Assembly (NCBI RefSeq): GCF_003259155.1
Contig: NZ_QGMQ01000003.1
Location: forward strand, 124,001 to 188,000
Length of the DNA stretch: 64,000 nucleotides
Source: Marinimicrobium alkaliphilum
GTDB lineage: Bacteria; Pseudomonadota; Gammaproteobacteria; Pseudomonadales; Cellvibrionaceae
Direction: 5' to 3'
The position numbers and the translations under genes were made by a program. Of this stretch, positions 53,784 to 62,890 are shown one piece after another; the first letter of the stretch is position 1, and each line of letters starts with the position of its first letter. A model generated the notes under the pieces. It was not told the origin of the DNA. It did no database searches and saw nothing but the letters and a program-made list of their open reading frames with translations.

Positions 53784-55298
53784 TCAGCTCTTGATTTCAT
53801 ACAGGGTGTAACCCAGCCCGGCGTAGCCCGCCATGGCAAGCACACTCAGGATAAAGAGCAAAATAATGTCTTTGCGCAGTATGCGCCGGGTCAGCGGTGT
53901 ATGGTAATGGGGAATCGCCCCAATCACTTCAACACCTTCCGGCAGACTCAGCTGGAGATTGCGCGCCGAGCGCAGATGCGGATCCAGCATGATGTAAATG
54001 ATCAGTAACCCCAACGGCGCGAGAAAACCCACAAACGGGCCGATGGCGGCGAAGTGGACATAGCGCAAGCCGGACGGGCCGAGCGGGAACGTTGCCGGAT
54101 CCTGAATGCGGTAGCTGACGCCCTGACCTTCAACATCCAGGGTCATGGACAGGCGCGCGGACTCGCGCCGCTGGAGCATCTCTTCGTACACATCGCGGGT
54201 GACGTTCAGGTCCCGGGTCAGGTCCGAGAGCTCGGCCTGATTGGCGGCGACCCGCTCGGCACGTTCGTGTTCACGTTCAAGCATGCGCTGCAAAGAATCC
54301 AGGCGACGCTCGCGCGTACGTTTTTCCACCTCGGCGATGGACATCTGCAAGCGCAACTCTTCGTACAGGGGATTTTCGATGCGCTCGCCTGACGAGTAGG
54401 TGTCGCCGGCGGCATCCAGGTTGGCGATTTCATTGTCCAGGTCCTGGATCTGCTGGCGCACAGAAACGATATCCGGGTAGCTGTCCTGGTAGCTCATGCG
54501 CAGCTGTTCAAGCTGCCGGTTCAGATCCCGACGGCGCTCACGCAACGTGTCCGCTTGACCGCGTGCCATCTGGTACTCGCTTTCCTGACTCAACTGTTGC
54601 TGTATGGACAGAAGCCGGGATTCAGATTCCTCAATTTCAACGCCCAGGTTTTCAATGTCGTTGCGCAGCTGATTGATACGGGCACTGACTTGCGCCTCGG
54701 TACCATCGGTATTCTGGGAGCGAAACTCTTTTAACCGTTGTTCGGCGCGCTCCAGTTGGCGCCGGTAGGAGTCCGCCTGGGCATCGATAAAGTTGAACGC
54801 GCCCATGCTCTCTTCACGTTTGCGCCGGGCACTGTCCTGAATAAACACATTGACGACGCTGTTAAGCACCAGAAAGGACTGGTCCGGATCATCGGAGCTG
54901 TAACTTACCCGAAAGTGCTGCCGACCTTCAGTAGCCACCCGCACCCGGCTGCGGATATGGCGCACGGCCTGGGCTTTTTCGTCATCCGAAGCCCGGGCAC
55001 TGACCAGACCGGCACTTTCCGCCGCCCGCTCCAAAACCCGGCGACTGTAAATGACCTCGCGCGCTTCGGCGGCGCGGTCAACGTTGGTGATCTGCGCCCG
55101 ACCGCGTAACAGCGGTTCGATGATGTTCGACTCCTCGGCATGCAACAAGGCCTCGGTGGAGTAGGAGTTGGGCCAGTAATAGCCTACCGCCAGGGGTACA
55201 AAGGCCACCACCACGAACAGCAACACATACAAGACCCGAAAGCGAATAGCCTCGAACTTGAGGGCGTTGAAAAGATCTCTAATCAGTGTTTTATCCAT
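53784..55298 (-). CDS. XrtA-type polysaccharide chain-length determinant (Wzz/GNVR)
   Basis: A 504-residue inner-membrane polysaccharide co-polymerase. First helix at about 21-45 (VLYVLLFVVVAFVPLAVGYY), Wzz domain, then a long periplasmic coiled coil at about 160-400 (RQLERAEQRLKEFRSQNTDG, RLLSIQQQLSQESEYQMARG) including the GNVR-like region. The C-terminal helices FLAPLGLLIIYIML and IILLFILSVLAMAGYAGLGY end the protein. It controls polymer length and contacts the kinase-like protein encoded 20 bases downstream. The coding order export protein, co-polymerase, kinase-like, barrel is canonical for exosortase-A loci. Confidence 0.9.
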   Translation of the reverse strand: MDKTLIRDLFNALKFEAIRFRVLYVLLFVVVAFVPLAVGYYWPNSYSTEALLHAEESNIIEPLLRGRAQITNVDRAAEAREVIYSRRVLERAAESAGLVSARASDDEKAQAVRHIRSRVRVATEGRQHFRVSYSSDDPDQSFLVLNSVVNVFIQDSARRKREESMGAFNFIDAQADSYRRQLERAEQRLKEFRSQNTDGTEAQVSARINQLRNDIENLGVEIEESESRLLSIQQQLSQESEYQMARGQADTLRERRRDLNRQLEQLRMSYQDSYPDIVSVRQQIQDLDNEIANLDAAGDTYSSGERIENPLYEELRLQMSIAEVEKRTRERRLDSLQRMLEREHERAERVAANQAELSDLTRDLNVTRDVYEEMLQRRESARLSMTLDVEGQGVSYRIQDPATFPLGPSGLRYVHFAAIGPFVGFLAPLGLLIIYIMLDPHLRSARNLQLSLPEGVEVIGAIPHYHTPLTRRILRKDIILLFILSVLAMAGYAGLGYTLYEIKS

Positions 55299-55313
55299 AC
55301 CGCTAACTCTTAA

Positions 55314-55940
55314 CTAGAACGACCGCTCGGGCACCGTGACGATGTCCGAGGGCTGAAGCGAATAATTGGTCTCGATCTCACCTTTTTCGATCAAGTCACG
55401 CAGGCGCACCGGGAAAACTTTTACCTCGCCATCCACCTGCCGGTAGAGGCGCGCCCGATTGGACGAGGCATATTCGTTGGGACCGCCGGCCATCAGTACC
55501 AGATCGAGCACTGTCATCCCCTCGCGGTAGGCCAGCGACTGAGGGCTACGCACGGCCCCGGTGATGCGTACCCGACGCTGAAAATCCGAGCTGCTGGGGT
55601 TGGTCACAATCACCGTGACCTGAGGGCTGCGAATGTATTCTGTGAGCGCGTTGGCGAGGTCGTTACTCAGTTCCGTGGTGGTCTGACCAGCGGCCTGCAC
55701 ATCCCCCACCAGGGGCAGCGAAATTTTCCCGTCCGGGCGCACAGGGACATCGCTGGACAGCTCGGCATTGCGCCAGACGTTGATGCGCAAAGCATCGCCC
55801 ACACCGATACGGTATTCATCCAGAACGCTACTGGTCGTCTGCGGCGGCACTACCGGCGAGCGCGAGCAGCCCACCAGCGCAAACAGCACCATGACTGCCA
55901 GCAGCCCTTTTATGCCTGTATTCTTTAATGTCGTGTTCAC
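55314..55940 (-). CDS. Polysaccharide export lipoprotein (Wza-like)
   Basis: A 208-residue outer-membrane lipoprotein from GTG 55940 (AGGAGA upstream). Lipobox LFALVGCSRSP is followed by the Poly_export domain (DEYRIGVGDALRINVWRNAE; VRPDGKISLPLVGDVQAAGQ) and one SLBB domain (RVRITGAVRSPQSLAYREGM; TVLDLVLMAGGPNEYASSNR). Shorter than E. coli Wza, as is usual for XrtA-associated versions, with no C-terminal helix for the outer-membrane pore; the barrel protein may take that role. The frame to 55979 would overlap the sugar transferase. Confidence 0.9.
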   Translation of the reverse strand: MNTTLKNTGIKGLLAVMVLFALVGCSRSPVVPPQTTSSVLDEYRIGVGDALRINVWRNAELSSDVPVRPDGKISLPLVGDVQAAGQTTTELSNDLANALTEYIRSPQVTVIVTNPSSSDFQRRVRITGAVRSPQSLAYREGMTVLDLVLMAGGPNEYASSNRARLYRQVDGEVKVFPVRLRDLIEKGEIETNYSLQPSDIVTVPERSF

Positions 55941-55968
55941 GCCCAGCTCTCCTGTAAAACCGTGGTGT

Positions 55969-57387
55969 CTAATGCACACCCTTACCCAACAAGATGATTT
56001 CTACCGTTTGAATCATGATCAACAAATCCATCAACAAACTGTGATTCTTGGTGTAGTAAAGGTCGTACTGCAATTTCTGACGGGCATCCTCAACCGAGGC
56101 CCCGTAGGGGTATTTTAACTGCGCCCAACCCATCAACCCGGGCTTGACCTTGTGGCGCATGTCATAAAACGGAATATGCTCTTTCAATTCGTCCACAAAC
56201 TCGGGACGCTCGGGGCGCGGCCCCACAAAACTCATATTACCGCGCAATACATTCCAGAGTTGGGGTAGCTCATCGAGCCGGGTGTTGCGAATAAAGGCGC
56301 CCACTCGGGTGATCCGGTTGTCGTTCTTTTGGGCCCACACTGCCTTGCCACCCTTTTCCGCATCTTTGCGCATACTGCGAAACTTGTAGATGCGAAACAC
56401 TTTGCCGTTCAGGCCGACCCGCTCCTGGTGATACAGCACCGGGCGGCCGGATTCGAGCGCCACCGCCAGGGCCGTCAGCAACATCAACGGCCAGAGCACC
56501 AGGAGGAACACGGTGGCAATGCTCAGATCGAGCACACGCTTGGCGAAATCCCGCCGGCGCGAATGCTTGAAACCGTCAGAAAACAGCATCCAGCCAGGCG
56601 TCAGCAAGCTCACATCCACCTTGCCCAACTCACGCTCGTAAAAGGTCAACACATCAGTCGCGGGCACGCCGGCGAGCTTGCAATTGATCAGTTCTTCCAG
56701 CGGGAAGCTGGCACCATCACGCCGGCGGCGTTCGTCCGGGGCAATCACCACCTCCGAGATATGGTTGTCTTTGACGAAACTGAGCCAGTCGCTCGGGGTG
56801 TCCATCATGGAGGCTGGCGACACTCGAGTCTGTTCGCTACCGCTCGATACACAGCCGACTACTTTGACACTCAGGGCCCGGGTCTCCGGGGCCAGGTCGC
56901 GCAGCAGGCGCAAAGCCCGCTCGCCAGAGCCGAGAATCACGACCCGGCGCTTCAGATCATCAATATCGACGAGCCGCAGGAAAATACTGCGGGTCAGAAG
57001 AACACCCACGGTGGCAAAGAGCACCCCCCAAAACACGAGCCGCTGAGGAATAAAGCCGTTACCGATCAGCAGGTTAAGCAAAAACAGCGCCAGACTGCCA
57101 AGCAGGAAGAAGCTCACCACCGTGCGCAACACCATGCTCGCGAAGCCCTCGCGCACCATGGCCATGTAGACGCCCATCGACAGGGTGCAGCAGCTCAGGA
57201 TGACACCGAAGGCCAATACCGTGAGCCACTTTTCCTCAACCCAGACACTGGCCAGGCTACCGGTGACGACAAACTGCTGAAACTGAATCGCAAGCCAGGC
57301 CGCCAGGCCGAGCAATAAAAACTCGACCAGTCCCAGCATCAGGTAGGGCGTGTGGATATAGTGCTTATTAATGCGTATGTAAGACAA
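55969..57387 (-). CDS. XrtA-associated priming sugar transferase (PEP-CTERM type)
   Basis: Polyprenyl-phosphate hexose-1-phosphate transferase starting the lipid-linked glycan. Four hydrophobic segments near the N-terminus, a CoA-binding-like domain ([20 protein letters not shown]), one more helix and the C-terminal bacterial sugar transferase domain. The latter shows [60 protein letters not shown] and [20 protein letters not shown]. Start is uncertain: TTG 57387 has AAAGGA seven bases upstream and matches where the family begins ([12 protein letters not shown]); TTG 57438 and ATG 57339 are alternatives. First gene of the export operon. Confidence 0.9.
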   Translation of the reverse strand: MSYIRINKHYIHTPYLMLGLVEFLLLGLAAWLAIQFQQFVVTGSLASVWVEEKWLTVLAFGVILSCCTLSMGVYMAMVREGFASMVLRTVVSFFLLGSLALFLLNLLIGNGFIPQRLVFWGVLFATVGVLLTRSIFLRLVDIDDLKRRVVILGSGERALRLLRDLAPETRALSVKVVGCVSSGSEQTRVSPASMMDTPSDWLSFVKDNHISEVVIAPDERRRRDGASFPLEELINCKLAGVPATDVLTFYERELGKVDVSLLTPGWMLFSDGFKHSRRRDFAKRVLDLSIATVFLLVLWPLMLLTALAVALESGRPVLYHQERVGLNGKVFRIYKFRSMRKDAEKGGKAVWAQKNDNRITRVGAFIRNTRLDELPQLWNVLRGNMSFVGPRPERPEFVDELKEHIPFYDMRHKVKPGLMGWAQLKYPYGASVEDARQKLQYDLYYTKNHSLLMDLLIMIQTVEIILLGKGVH

Positions 57388-57470
57388 ACCTGAATCCTTT
57401 ATTTGGCAAGCAGTACAGGCAAAAAAAACCGGCACCAAAGTGCGTTACGCCAACCGTTTCCATTCGAGCG

Positions 57471-57476
57471 ATTATA
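57471..57476 (-). promoter_or_regulatory. Candidate -10 of the export operon
   Basis: TATAAT on the minus strand, about 80 bases before the chosen start of the sugar transferase gene. No good -35 at the right distance. The shared 288-base divergent region also contains a palindrome TTTACAccTGTAAA at 57519-57532, a possible operator. Confidence 0.35.
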
Positions 57477-57675
57477 ACGGAACATGCGCCACACATTCGA
57501 GACATATCTGTCAAGAGTTTTACACCTGTAAAGTATATCGACGAACACGCACCGCGACGGATTTTTTACCCTTGCCCGTATAAATCTTTCAGACGAGTGT
57601 GATACCTTATAAGGCGCTGTTCAAGGATTTCTTTTCGCCCCTAAAAACACTATTCAGATCAAGGGATTAGCCTTC

Positions 57676-58950
57676 ATGTTTTCTGACTCCCCGAAACTTG
57701 CAATCATCGGTTTGGGCTACGTTGGCTTGCCGCTGGCGGTCGAATTTGGAAAAAAAATCGACACCATTGGTTTCGATATTAACGCCACCCGAATTCGGGA
57801 GCTGGGACAGGGACAGGATCATACCCGCGAGCTGACGACCGACGAGTTACAGCAGGCCGATAAACTGCGCTTTACAGCCAACGAAAATGATCTAAAAGGT
57901 TGTGATGTTTATATCGTTACGGTGCCAACGCCCATTACCGACAGCAAGCAACCGGACCTGACGCCGCTGGAAAAAGCCTCGGCATTGCTCGGTCGGGTGA
58001 TCGGGAAGAACAGCATCGTCATTTTTGAATCCACGGTATACCCAGGCTGCACGGAAGAAGTCTGTGTGCCGATTATCGAGCAGACCGCTGGCCTGGTGTT
58101 CAACAAGGACTTTTTTGCCGGCTACAGCCCTGAGCGGATCAACCCGGGCGATAAAGAGCACCGGGTCCACAATATTGTCAAAGTCACGGCCGGCTCCACC
58201 CCTGAGGCCGCCGACTATATCGATGCCCTCTACCGCCGGGTGGTGACGGTGGGCACCCACAAGGCCAGCTGCATCAAAGTCGCGGAAGCGGCGAAAGTGA
58301 TCGAGAACACCCAGCGCGACATCAATATCGCCCTGATCAATGAGCTGGCCCTGATTTTCAAGCGCCTGGGCATCGATACCCTCGAAGTGCTGGAAGCCGC
58401 GGGCACCAAATGGAATTTCCTGCCCTTTCGCCCGGGTCTGGTGGGCGGGCACTGCATCAGTGTCGACCCCTACTACCTGACCCACAAGGCCCAACAGCTG
58501 GGCTATAACCCGGAAGTCATTCTCGCCGGGCGCCGGATCAACGATGGCATGGGCAGCTTTATTGCCGAGTCGGTGATCAAGTTGATGACCCAGCGCAAGA
58601 TTCATGTGGTGGGCAGCAATATCCTGCTGATGGGACTGGCGTTCAAGGAGAACTGCCCGGACCTGCGCAACACCCGGGTGATCGACATCATTGACGAGCT
58701 GGGCACCTACAACGCTCAGGTCGATGTCTACGACCCCTGGGTTGATGCCGAGGAAGCCAAGGAAGAGTACGGTCTGGACCTGATTGCCGAGCCCGCCGCT
58801 GATCATTATGATGCTATTATCCTGTGCGTCGCGCACACTGAATTCCGGGCCATGGGCGTCGACGCTCTGCGCCGCCTGGGTAAAAGCAAACATATCCTCT
58901 TTGATGTCAAACACCTGTTCCCCAAAGAGGCCGTGGACGCCCGCCTGTAG
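57676..58950 (+). CDS. Nucleotide-sugar dehydrogenase (TviB/WbpO type)
   Basis: A 424-residue UDP-sugar 6-dehydrogenase that oxidises UDP-N-acetylhexosamine or UDP-glucose to the uronic acid with two NAD+. N-terminal Rossmann motif [14 protein letters not shown]. Catalytic Cys260 in [20 protein letters not shown], with the Lys/Asn pair in [36 protein letters not shown] is typical of the Vi-antigen TviB group rather than Ugd. It is followed 36 bases later by an epimerase, so the pair probably supplies an epimerised uronic acid precursor. UDP-glucose as substrate is possible. Confidence 0.9.
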   Translation: MFSDSPKLAIIGLGYVGLPLAVEFGKKIDTIGFDINATRIRELGQGQDHTRELTTDELQQADKLRFTANENDLKGCDVYIVTVPTPITDSKQPDLTPLEKASALLGRVIGKNSIVIFESTVYPGCTEEVCVPIIEQTAGLVFNKDFFAGYSPERINPGDKEHRVHNIVKVTAGSTPEAADYIDALYRRVVTVGTHKASCIKVAEAAKVIENTQRDINIALINELALIFKRLGIDTLEVLEAAGTKWNFLPFRPGLVGGHCISVDPYYLTHKAQQLGYNPEVILAGRRINDGMGSFIAESVIKLMTQRKIHVVGSNILLMGLAFKENCPDLRNTRVIDIIDELGTYNAQVDVYDPWVDAEEAKEEYGLDLIAEPAADHYDAIILCVAHTEFRAMGVDALRRLGKSKHILFDVKHLFPKEAVDARL

Positions 58951-58986
58951 GCGGCGCCACCCAAAGCCAGACATAAGGACTACCGA

Positions 58987-59994
58987 ATGAAAGTGTTGGT
59001 CACCGGTACCGCCGGTTTTATCGGCTTCAGCCTCGCCCGGAAGCTGCTCGCCCGGGGCGATGAAGTTATCGGCATCGACAACGTCAACGACTACTACGAC
59101 GTCAATATCAAGTATGCCCGCCTCGCGATCCTCAAGAAGGAGCCCGGCTTTACCGACATCCGCCTGGACCTGCAGGATCAGGCCGGTATCAACAAGGTCT
59201 TTGCCGAGCACAAACCCGAGCGGGTGGTGAACCTCGCGGCTCAGGCCGGTGTGCGCCACTCTTTGGAGCACCCCCATACCTACGTCGACACCAATATCAG
59301 CGGTTTTTTGAGCATTCTCGAAGCCTGCCGCCACTACGGCACCGAGCACCTGGTGTATGCCTCCAGTGCCTCGGTCTACGGCGCCAATACCACGCTGCCC
59401 TTTTCCGTCGACCACAACGTCGACCACCCCATCAGCCTCTACGCCGCCAGCAAGAAGTGCAACGAGTTGATGGCGCACACCTACAGCCACCTGTTTGGCA
59501 TCCCCACCACCGGCCTGCGCTTCTTTACCGCCTATGGCCCCTGGGGTCGTCCGGACATGGCGCTGTTCATTTTTGCCCGCAAGATCATCGCCGGCGAGCC
59601 CATCGATGTGTACAACTACGGCAAGCACCGCCGGGGTTTCACCTATATTGATGACATCGTTGAGGGCGTGATCCGCACCCTGGACAAGCCGGCTACGCCC
59701 GACCCCAATTGGAGCGGCGCCGACCCGCACCCGGCCACCTCGAACGCCCCCTACCGGGTGTACAACATCGGCAGCAACACCCTGGTGGAGCTGTCCGACT
59801 ATATCGAGCTGCTGGAGAAGTGCCTGGGCAAGAAAGCCGAACGCAACTTGCTGCCCATGCAGCCGGGCGATATTCCGGATGCCTATGCCAATGTCGACGC
59901 CCTGATGCAGGACGTCGGTTACGCGCCCACCACACCGGTTGAGGTGGGTGTCGCCCGCTTTGTGGAGTGGTACCGGGACTACTACAAGATTTAA
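58987..59994 (+). CDS. UDP-glucuronate 4-epimerase-like NAD-dependent epimerase
   Basis: A 335-residue short-chain dehydrogenase/epimerase. Glycine motif GTAGFIGFSLARKLLARG, catalytic Ser in VYASSASVYGANTTLPF, YxxxK in SLYAASKKCNELMAH. RFFTAYGPWGRPDMALFIFA and GKHRRGFTYIDDIVEGVIR are typical of bacterial UDP-glucuronate 4-epimerases (LspL/Cap1J type), as is the length. Pairing with the dehydrogenase just upstream supports a uronic-acid route. The ATG follows AAGGAC. Substrate could be the N-acetylated uronic acid if the dehydrogenase is TviB-like. Confidence 0.87.
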   Translation: MKVLVTGTAGFIGFSLARKLLARGDEVIGIDNVNDYYDVNIKYARLAILKKEPGFTDIRLDLQDQAGINKVFAEHKPERVVNLAAQAGVRHSLEHPHTYVDTNISGFLSILEACRHYGTEHLVYASSASVYGANTTLPFSVDHNVDHPISLYAASKKCNELMAHTYSHLFGIPTTGLRFFTAYGPWGRPDMALFIFARKIIAGEPIDVYNYGKHRRGFTYIDDIVEGVIRTLDKPATPDPNWSGADPHPATSNAPYRVYNIGSNTLVELSDYIELLEKCLGKKAERNLLPMQPGDIPDAYANVDALMQDVGYAPTTPVEVGVARFVEWYRDYYKI

Positions 59995-60005
59995 CGGAGT
60001 TACCT

Positions 60006-60902
60006 ATGTCAGTCACTCATGCCATGACCGTCGATGTCGAGGATTACTACCAGGTACAGGCGCTCGCCGAGGCCGTGGACAGAGACCGTTGGGATGAGTG
60101 GCCGTCGCGGGTCGAGGAAAACACCGACCGGTTGCTGCAGCTGTTTGACGATGCCGGGATCAAGATCACTTTCTTTATTCTGGGCTGGGTGGCCGAGCGC
60201 CACCCCGACCTGGTGCGCCGGATTCAGGCTCAGGGCCACGAAATTGCCTCCCACGGCTACAGCCATCGGCTGATTTATACCCAGACACCGGAGGTGTTCC
60301 GGGAGGAGACCGAGCGCTCCAAACGGATTCTGGAAGACCAGATTCAGCGCCCGGTGACCGGCTACCGCGCCGCCAGCTACTCCATCACCCGCAAGTCCCT
60401 GTGGGCGCTGGATACGCTGGCGGAACTGGGCTTTACCTGGGATTCAAGCATCTTTCCCACCCGCCACGACAATTACGGCATCCCCGGCAGCCCGGAGCAG
60501 CCCTATAAGATCATTACCACCAACGGCGCCACGCTGACCGAGTTCCCGCTCACCACCGCCAAGGTGCTGGGCCAGCCGGTACCGGCCGCTGGCGGTGGCT
60601 ACTTCCGCCAGTACCCCTATGTGCTGTCCCGCTGGCTGTTCCGCCGGGCCAGCGACAATGGCACCAAGCCGCAGATTTTTTATCTGCACCCCTGGGAAAT
60701 TGACCCCCACCAGCCCCGGGTCCCCAATGTGCGCTGGTTTTCCCGCTTCCGCCACTACACCAACCTGCACCGCTGCCTGCCCCGGCTGGAGCGCATGGTG
60801 GCGGACTTTCCTTTCGGCACGATAAGCCAGAGCCTTGGCACCACCGAGGTGACCCAGACCCTGACGTTGCAGCAACTGGCAGAAAGCCAGCCGGGCAAGT
60901 AG
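60006..60902 (+). CDS. XrtA system polysaccharide deacetylase
   Basis: A 298-residue CE4/NodB-type deacetylase of the exosortase-A-associated family. Starts THAMTVDVEDYYQVQALAEA with the catalytic aspartate pair, then ITFFILGWVAERHPDLVRRI, metal histidines in GHEIASHGYSHRLIY, and RPVTGYRAASYSITRKSLWA. PQIFYLHPWEIDPHQPRV carries the C-terminal His. ATG 60006 has GGAG upstream; an earlier ATG at 59967 overlaps the epimerase end. Third deacetylase in the window and more typical of the core locus than the two at 16-18 kb. Confidence 0.93.
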   Translation: MSVTHAMTVDVEDYYQVQALAEAVDRDRWDEWPSRVEENTDRLLQLFDDAGIKITFFILGWVAERHPDLVRRIQAQGHEIASHGYSHRLIYTQTPEVFREETERSKRILEDQIQRPVTGYRAASYSITRKSLWALDTLAELGFTWDSSIFPTRHDNYGIPGSPEQPYKIITTNGATLTEFPLTTAKVLGQPVPAAGGGYFRQYPYVLSRWLFRRASDNGTKPQIFYLHPWEIDPHQPRVPNVRWFSRFRHYTNLHRCLPRLERMVADFPFGTISQSLGTTEVTQTLTLQQLAESQPGK

Positions 60903-60958
60903 ACGGGAGCCCCACAGAACTGTAAAATCGCGCCCTGCTCTCGAGCACGCTGTTTTTA

Positions 60959-60977
60959 GCACCCGTAGCTCAGTTGG
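60959..60977 (+). pseudogene. tRNA-Arg 5' fragment
   Basis: GCACCCGTAGCTCAGTTGG is the first 19 bases of a tRNA, nearly identical to the intact tRNA-Arg at 61140. The next base begins an unrelated palindrome, so anticodon and T arms are missing. Confidence 0.8.
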
Positions 60978-61024
60978 GTGAGCCCGGGCGTTTGCGAAGC
61001 ACCGCTTCGCGCCCGGAGCGAACG
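60978..61024. repeat. Inverted repeat arm, left (47 bp)
   Basis: Reverse complement of 61295-61341 with one mismatch (G/A). It includes an inner hairpin GCGAAGC-ACC-GCTTCGC. It starts at the break in the tRNA 5' fragment. Confidence 0.9.
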
Positions 61025-61139
61025 CCTTTTGGCTAGGCCAAAAGGCCGGGCCCGAACGCAGTGAGGGGAGTAGCGGCAGCGCATAGCGCTGCTAGAAGGT
61101 TCGGCTACCGCCGGAACTTCAATAGAACACCAGTTTTTT

Positions 61140-61216
61140 GCACCCGTAGCTCAGTCGGATAGAGTAGCGGTTTCCGAAGCCGTTGGTCGCAGGTTCAAAT
61201 CCTGCCGGGTGCGCCA
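61140..61216 (+). tRNA. tRNA-Arg (anticodon CCG)
   Basis: 77 bases with encoded CCA. The acceptor stem GCACCCG / CGGGTGC is perfect. The D arm AGCTCAGTCGGATAGAGT, anticodon loop TTTCCGAA reading CCG, and T arm GCAGGTTCAAATCCTGC are standard. Followed by a terminator. It decodes CGG, a common codon in this GC-rich genome. Confidence 0.95.
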
Positions 61217-61227
61217 ATTTAATGAAG

Positions 61228-61251
61228 CCCGCGCTTATGCGCGGGTTTTTT
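61228..61251 (+). terminator. tRNA-Arg terminator
   Basis: CCCGCGC-TTAT-GCGCGGG followed by six Ts, 11 bases after the tRNA. A near copy follows the tRNA 3' fragment at 61366-61394. Confidence 0.9.
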
Positions 61252-61294
61252 GTAGGCACCCTCGGATTGCCGGTCGCCAGGCACAGCCTGGCGC

Positions 61295-61341
61295 CGTTCG
61301 CTCCGGGCGCGAAGCGGTGCTTCGCAAACGCCCAGGCTCAC
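61295..61341. repeat. Inverted repeat arm, right (47 bp)
   Basis: Partner of 60978-61024 in opposite orientation. It ends exactly where the tRNA 3' fragment begins. A separate hairpin CGCCAGGC-ACA-GCCTGGCG lies just to its left. Confidence 0.9.
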
Positions 61342-61357
61342 CCTGCCGGGTGCGCCA
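61342..61357 (+). pseudogene. tRNA-Arg 3' fragment
   Basis: CCTGCCGGGTGCGCCA is identical to the last 16 bases of the intact tRNA (3' half of the T stem, acceptor strand, CCA). The trailer that follows also matches the intact gene. Confidence 0.85.
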
Positions 61358-61365
61358 TTTTAATG

Positions 61366-61394
61366 AAGCCCGCGCTTATGCGTGGGCTTTTTTT
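61366..61394 (+). terminator. Second tRNA-type terminator
   Basis: AAGCCCGCGC-TTAT-GCGTGGGCTT with a run of Ts, a diverged duplicate of 61228-61251 behind the tRNA 3' fragment. Confidence 0.85.
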
Positions 61395-61568
61395 GTTGGC
61401 TTCTTCCTTTCCTGTCGCTCAAAACCCCCATTGCTTTCAGCCACTTACGCACCTATACCTCCCCTTGGGCAGCTGTTTTTGGCAGCCGACGGCCAAAAAC
61501 AGTGGAATCTGTCGTTTTTTTAATCGATAATGTAGAAAAACGCGCCAATTTCCCAACGCAAGGGCCTC

Positions 61569-62864
61569 ATGAAATCCAGATCCTTTCAGCTCCTGGTAAT
61601 TCTGCTCATCGCGCTGACCTTTGTCGCGATTGCCGCAGAACGCTTCCTACCGGATCGTCGCTTGGTACTCTTACCCAGCGAAGACCTGGTGCTGTTCCTC
61701 TATTCTGACGGAGAGGAGCCCAACGGCAACAGCGAAGTGACCTGGATAGACGAGTCCAGACACCACTTTCGCTGCTCTGTCCGGCCCGGGGCCAACTATC
61801 TTTACTGCGGTTTCAATCTGATGATAGAGCGCGAATCCGGTGAGGGCATCGACCTCACCGGATTCGATCGACTGGAGATGACATTGAGCCATAGCGGCGA
61901 CAGCCGGCATATGGTCTTTTTCATGCGCCATTATGACGAGCGCTATTCTTCGCTCACGGACGGCAACAGCTCCCTTTATATGTCCCGCACGCTCCTGAGC
62001 GAGGATGTCACTTCCGATCTCACCCTGCAGCTGAGTGAGTTCAAAGTGGCGGACTGGTGGGAGATGGCCCACGATATTCCGCGCGCGATGAGCCAGCCAG
62101 CTTTCGGTAACGTCACCGTTTTTGGCATCAACTTCGACCGCATCGGAGAGCACGAGTTGCGTCTGGATGAAATCGCCGTTGTGGGCGACTGGGTCACCAC
62201 CGAAGACTGGTATTTGAGCATACTCGCGCTCTGGCTGAGCGGTGCGCTGTTTATGGCCTTTAACCGCCTCGCCTATCTGCACCGGCGCAACCGCCGCGAC
62301 CTGCGCCGGATTCAGGAGCTGGCCCAGCTCAACATCCGTCTGGAAACGGACAAGGACCTGTACGAGAAGTTGGCTCAGCACGACGCTCTGACCGGCACCC
62401 TGAATCGTCACGGCTTTAACCGGATTGTGCACGAGATACTGAGCCGCAATGATCGCGCGACCCACAGCCTGATCCTGATGGATATCGACCACTTCAAGGC
62501 CATTAACGACAGCGCCGGCCACGACGCGGGGGACGATATCCTGCAGGAACTGACCCGGCTGATTGAGGCAAATATCCGTTCGAACGATTATCTGGGGCGT
62601 TGGGGCGGTGAAGAGTTCATCATGTTCTGCGCTGGCAGCCCCCTCACCAACGCCTACCCACTGGCCGAAAAGCTGCGCATAGCGATCAACGACACGGCGT
62701 TAACGCCGGACGGCAGCCCGTTAAGCGCCAGCTTTGGGGTGGCTGAATTTATTCCGGGAGAGCGCTTTGAAAGTGTCTTTCGGCGGGCGGACAAAGCGCT
62801 CTACAAAGCCAAGCGCGAGGGCCGCAATCAGAGTGTCATTGCCACCACGACCGATCAGGACTGA
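61569..62864 (+). CDS. Membrane diguanylate cyclase with periplasmic sensor domain
   Basis: A 431-residue enzyme making cyclic di-GMP from GTP. N-terminal helix (FQLLVILLIALTFVAIAAER), a periplasmic domain at about 30-215 with a beta-sandwich look (YLYCGFNLMIERESGEGIDL, MVFFMRHYDERYSSLTDGNS, FGINFDRIGEHELRLDEIAV) like a galactose-binding fold, then a second helix (SILALWLSGALFMAF), a short coiled coil and the GGDEF domain. The active site is WGGEEFIMFC (GGEEF form), with MDIDHFKAINDSAGHDAGDD for metal binding. No RxxD inhibitory site is obvious. Placement next to a polysaccharide locus suggests it may regulate matrix production. Confidence 0.9.
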   Translation: MKSRSFQLLVILLIALTFVAIAAERFLPDRRLVLLPSEDLVLFLYSDGEEPNGNSEVTWIDESRHHFRCSVRPGANYLYCGFNLMIERESGEGIDLTGFDRLEMTLSHSGDSRHMVFFMRHYDERYSSLTDGNSSLYMSRTLLSEDVTSDLTLQLSEFKVADWWEMAHDIPRAMSQPAFGNVTVFGINFDRIGEHELRLDEIAVVGDWVTTEDWYLSILALWLSGALFMAFNRLAYLHRRNRRDLRRIQELAQLNIRLETDKDLYEKLAQHDALTGTLNRHGFNRIVHEILSRNDRATHSLILMDIDHFKAINDSAGHDAGDDILQELTRLIEANIRSNDYLGRWGGEEFIMFCAGSPLTNAYPLAEKLRIAINDTALTPDGSPLSASFGVAEFIPGERFESVFRRADKALYKAKREGRNQSVIATTTDQD

Positions 62865-62876
62865 TCGGCCGTGGTG
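62843..62876. terminator. Hairpin between convergent genes
   Basis: CACCACG-A-CCGATC and GATCGG-C-CGTGGTG form a long stem with one mismatch and a six-base loop, overlapping the stop of the cyclase gene. No T-tract, so only a candidate terminator for both convergent genes. Confidence 0.4.
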
Positions 62877-62890
62877 CGTTAACGATCCCT

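Noticed and set aside
57892-59730. 612-codon open frame on the minus strand
   Set aside because: It lies opposite the dehydrogenase and epimerase genes, whose motifs are intact. GC-rich third codon positions create long antisense frames. No recognisable domain or ribosome site.
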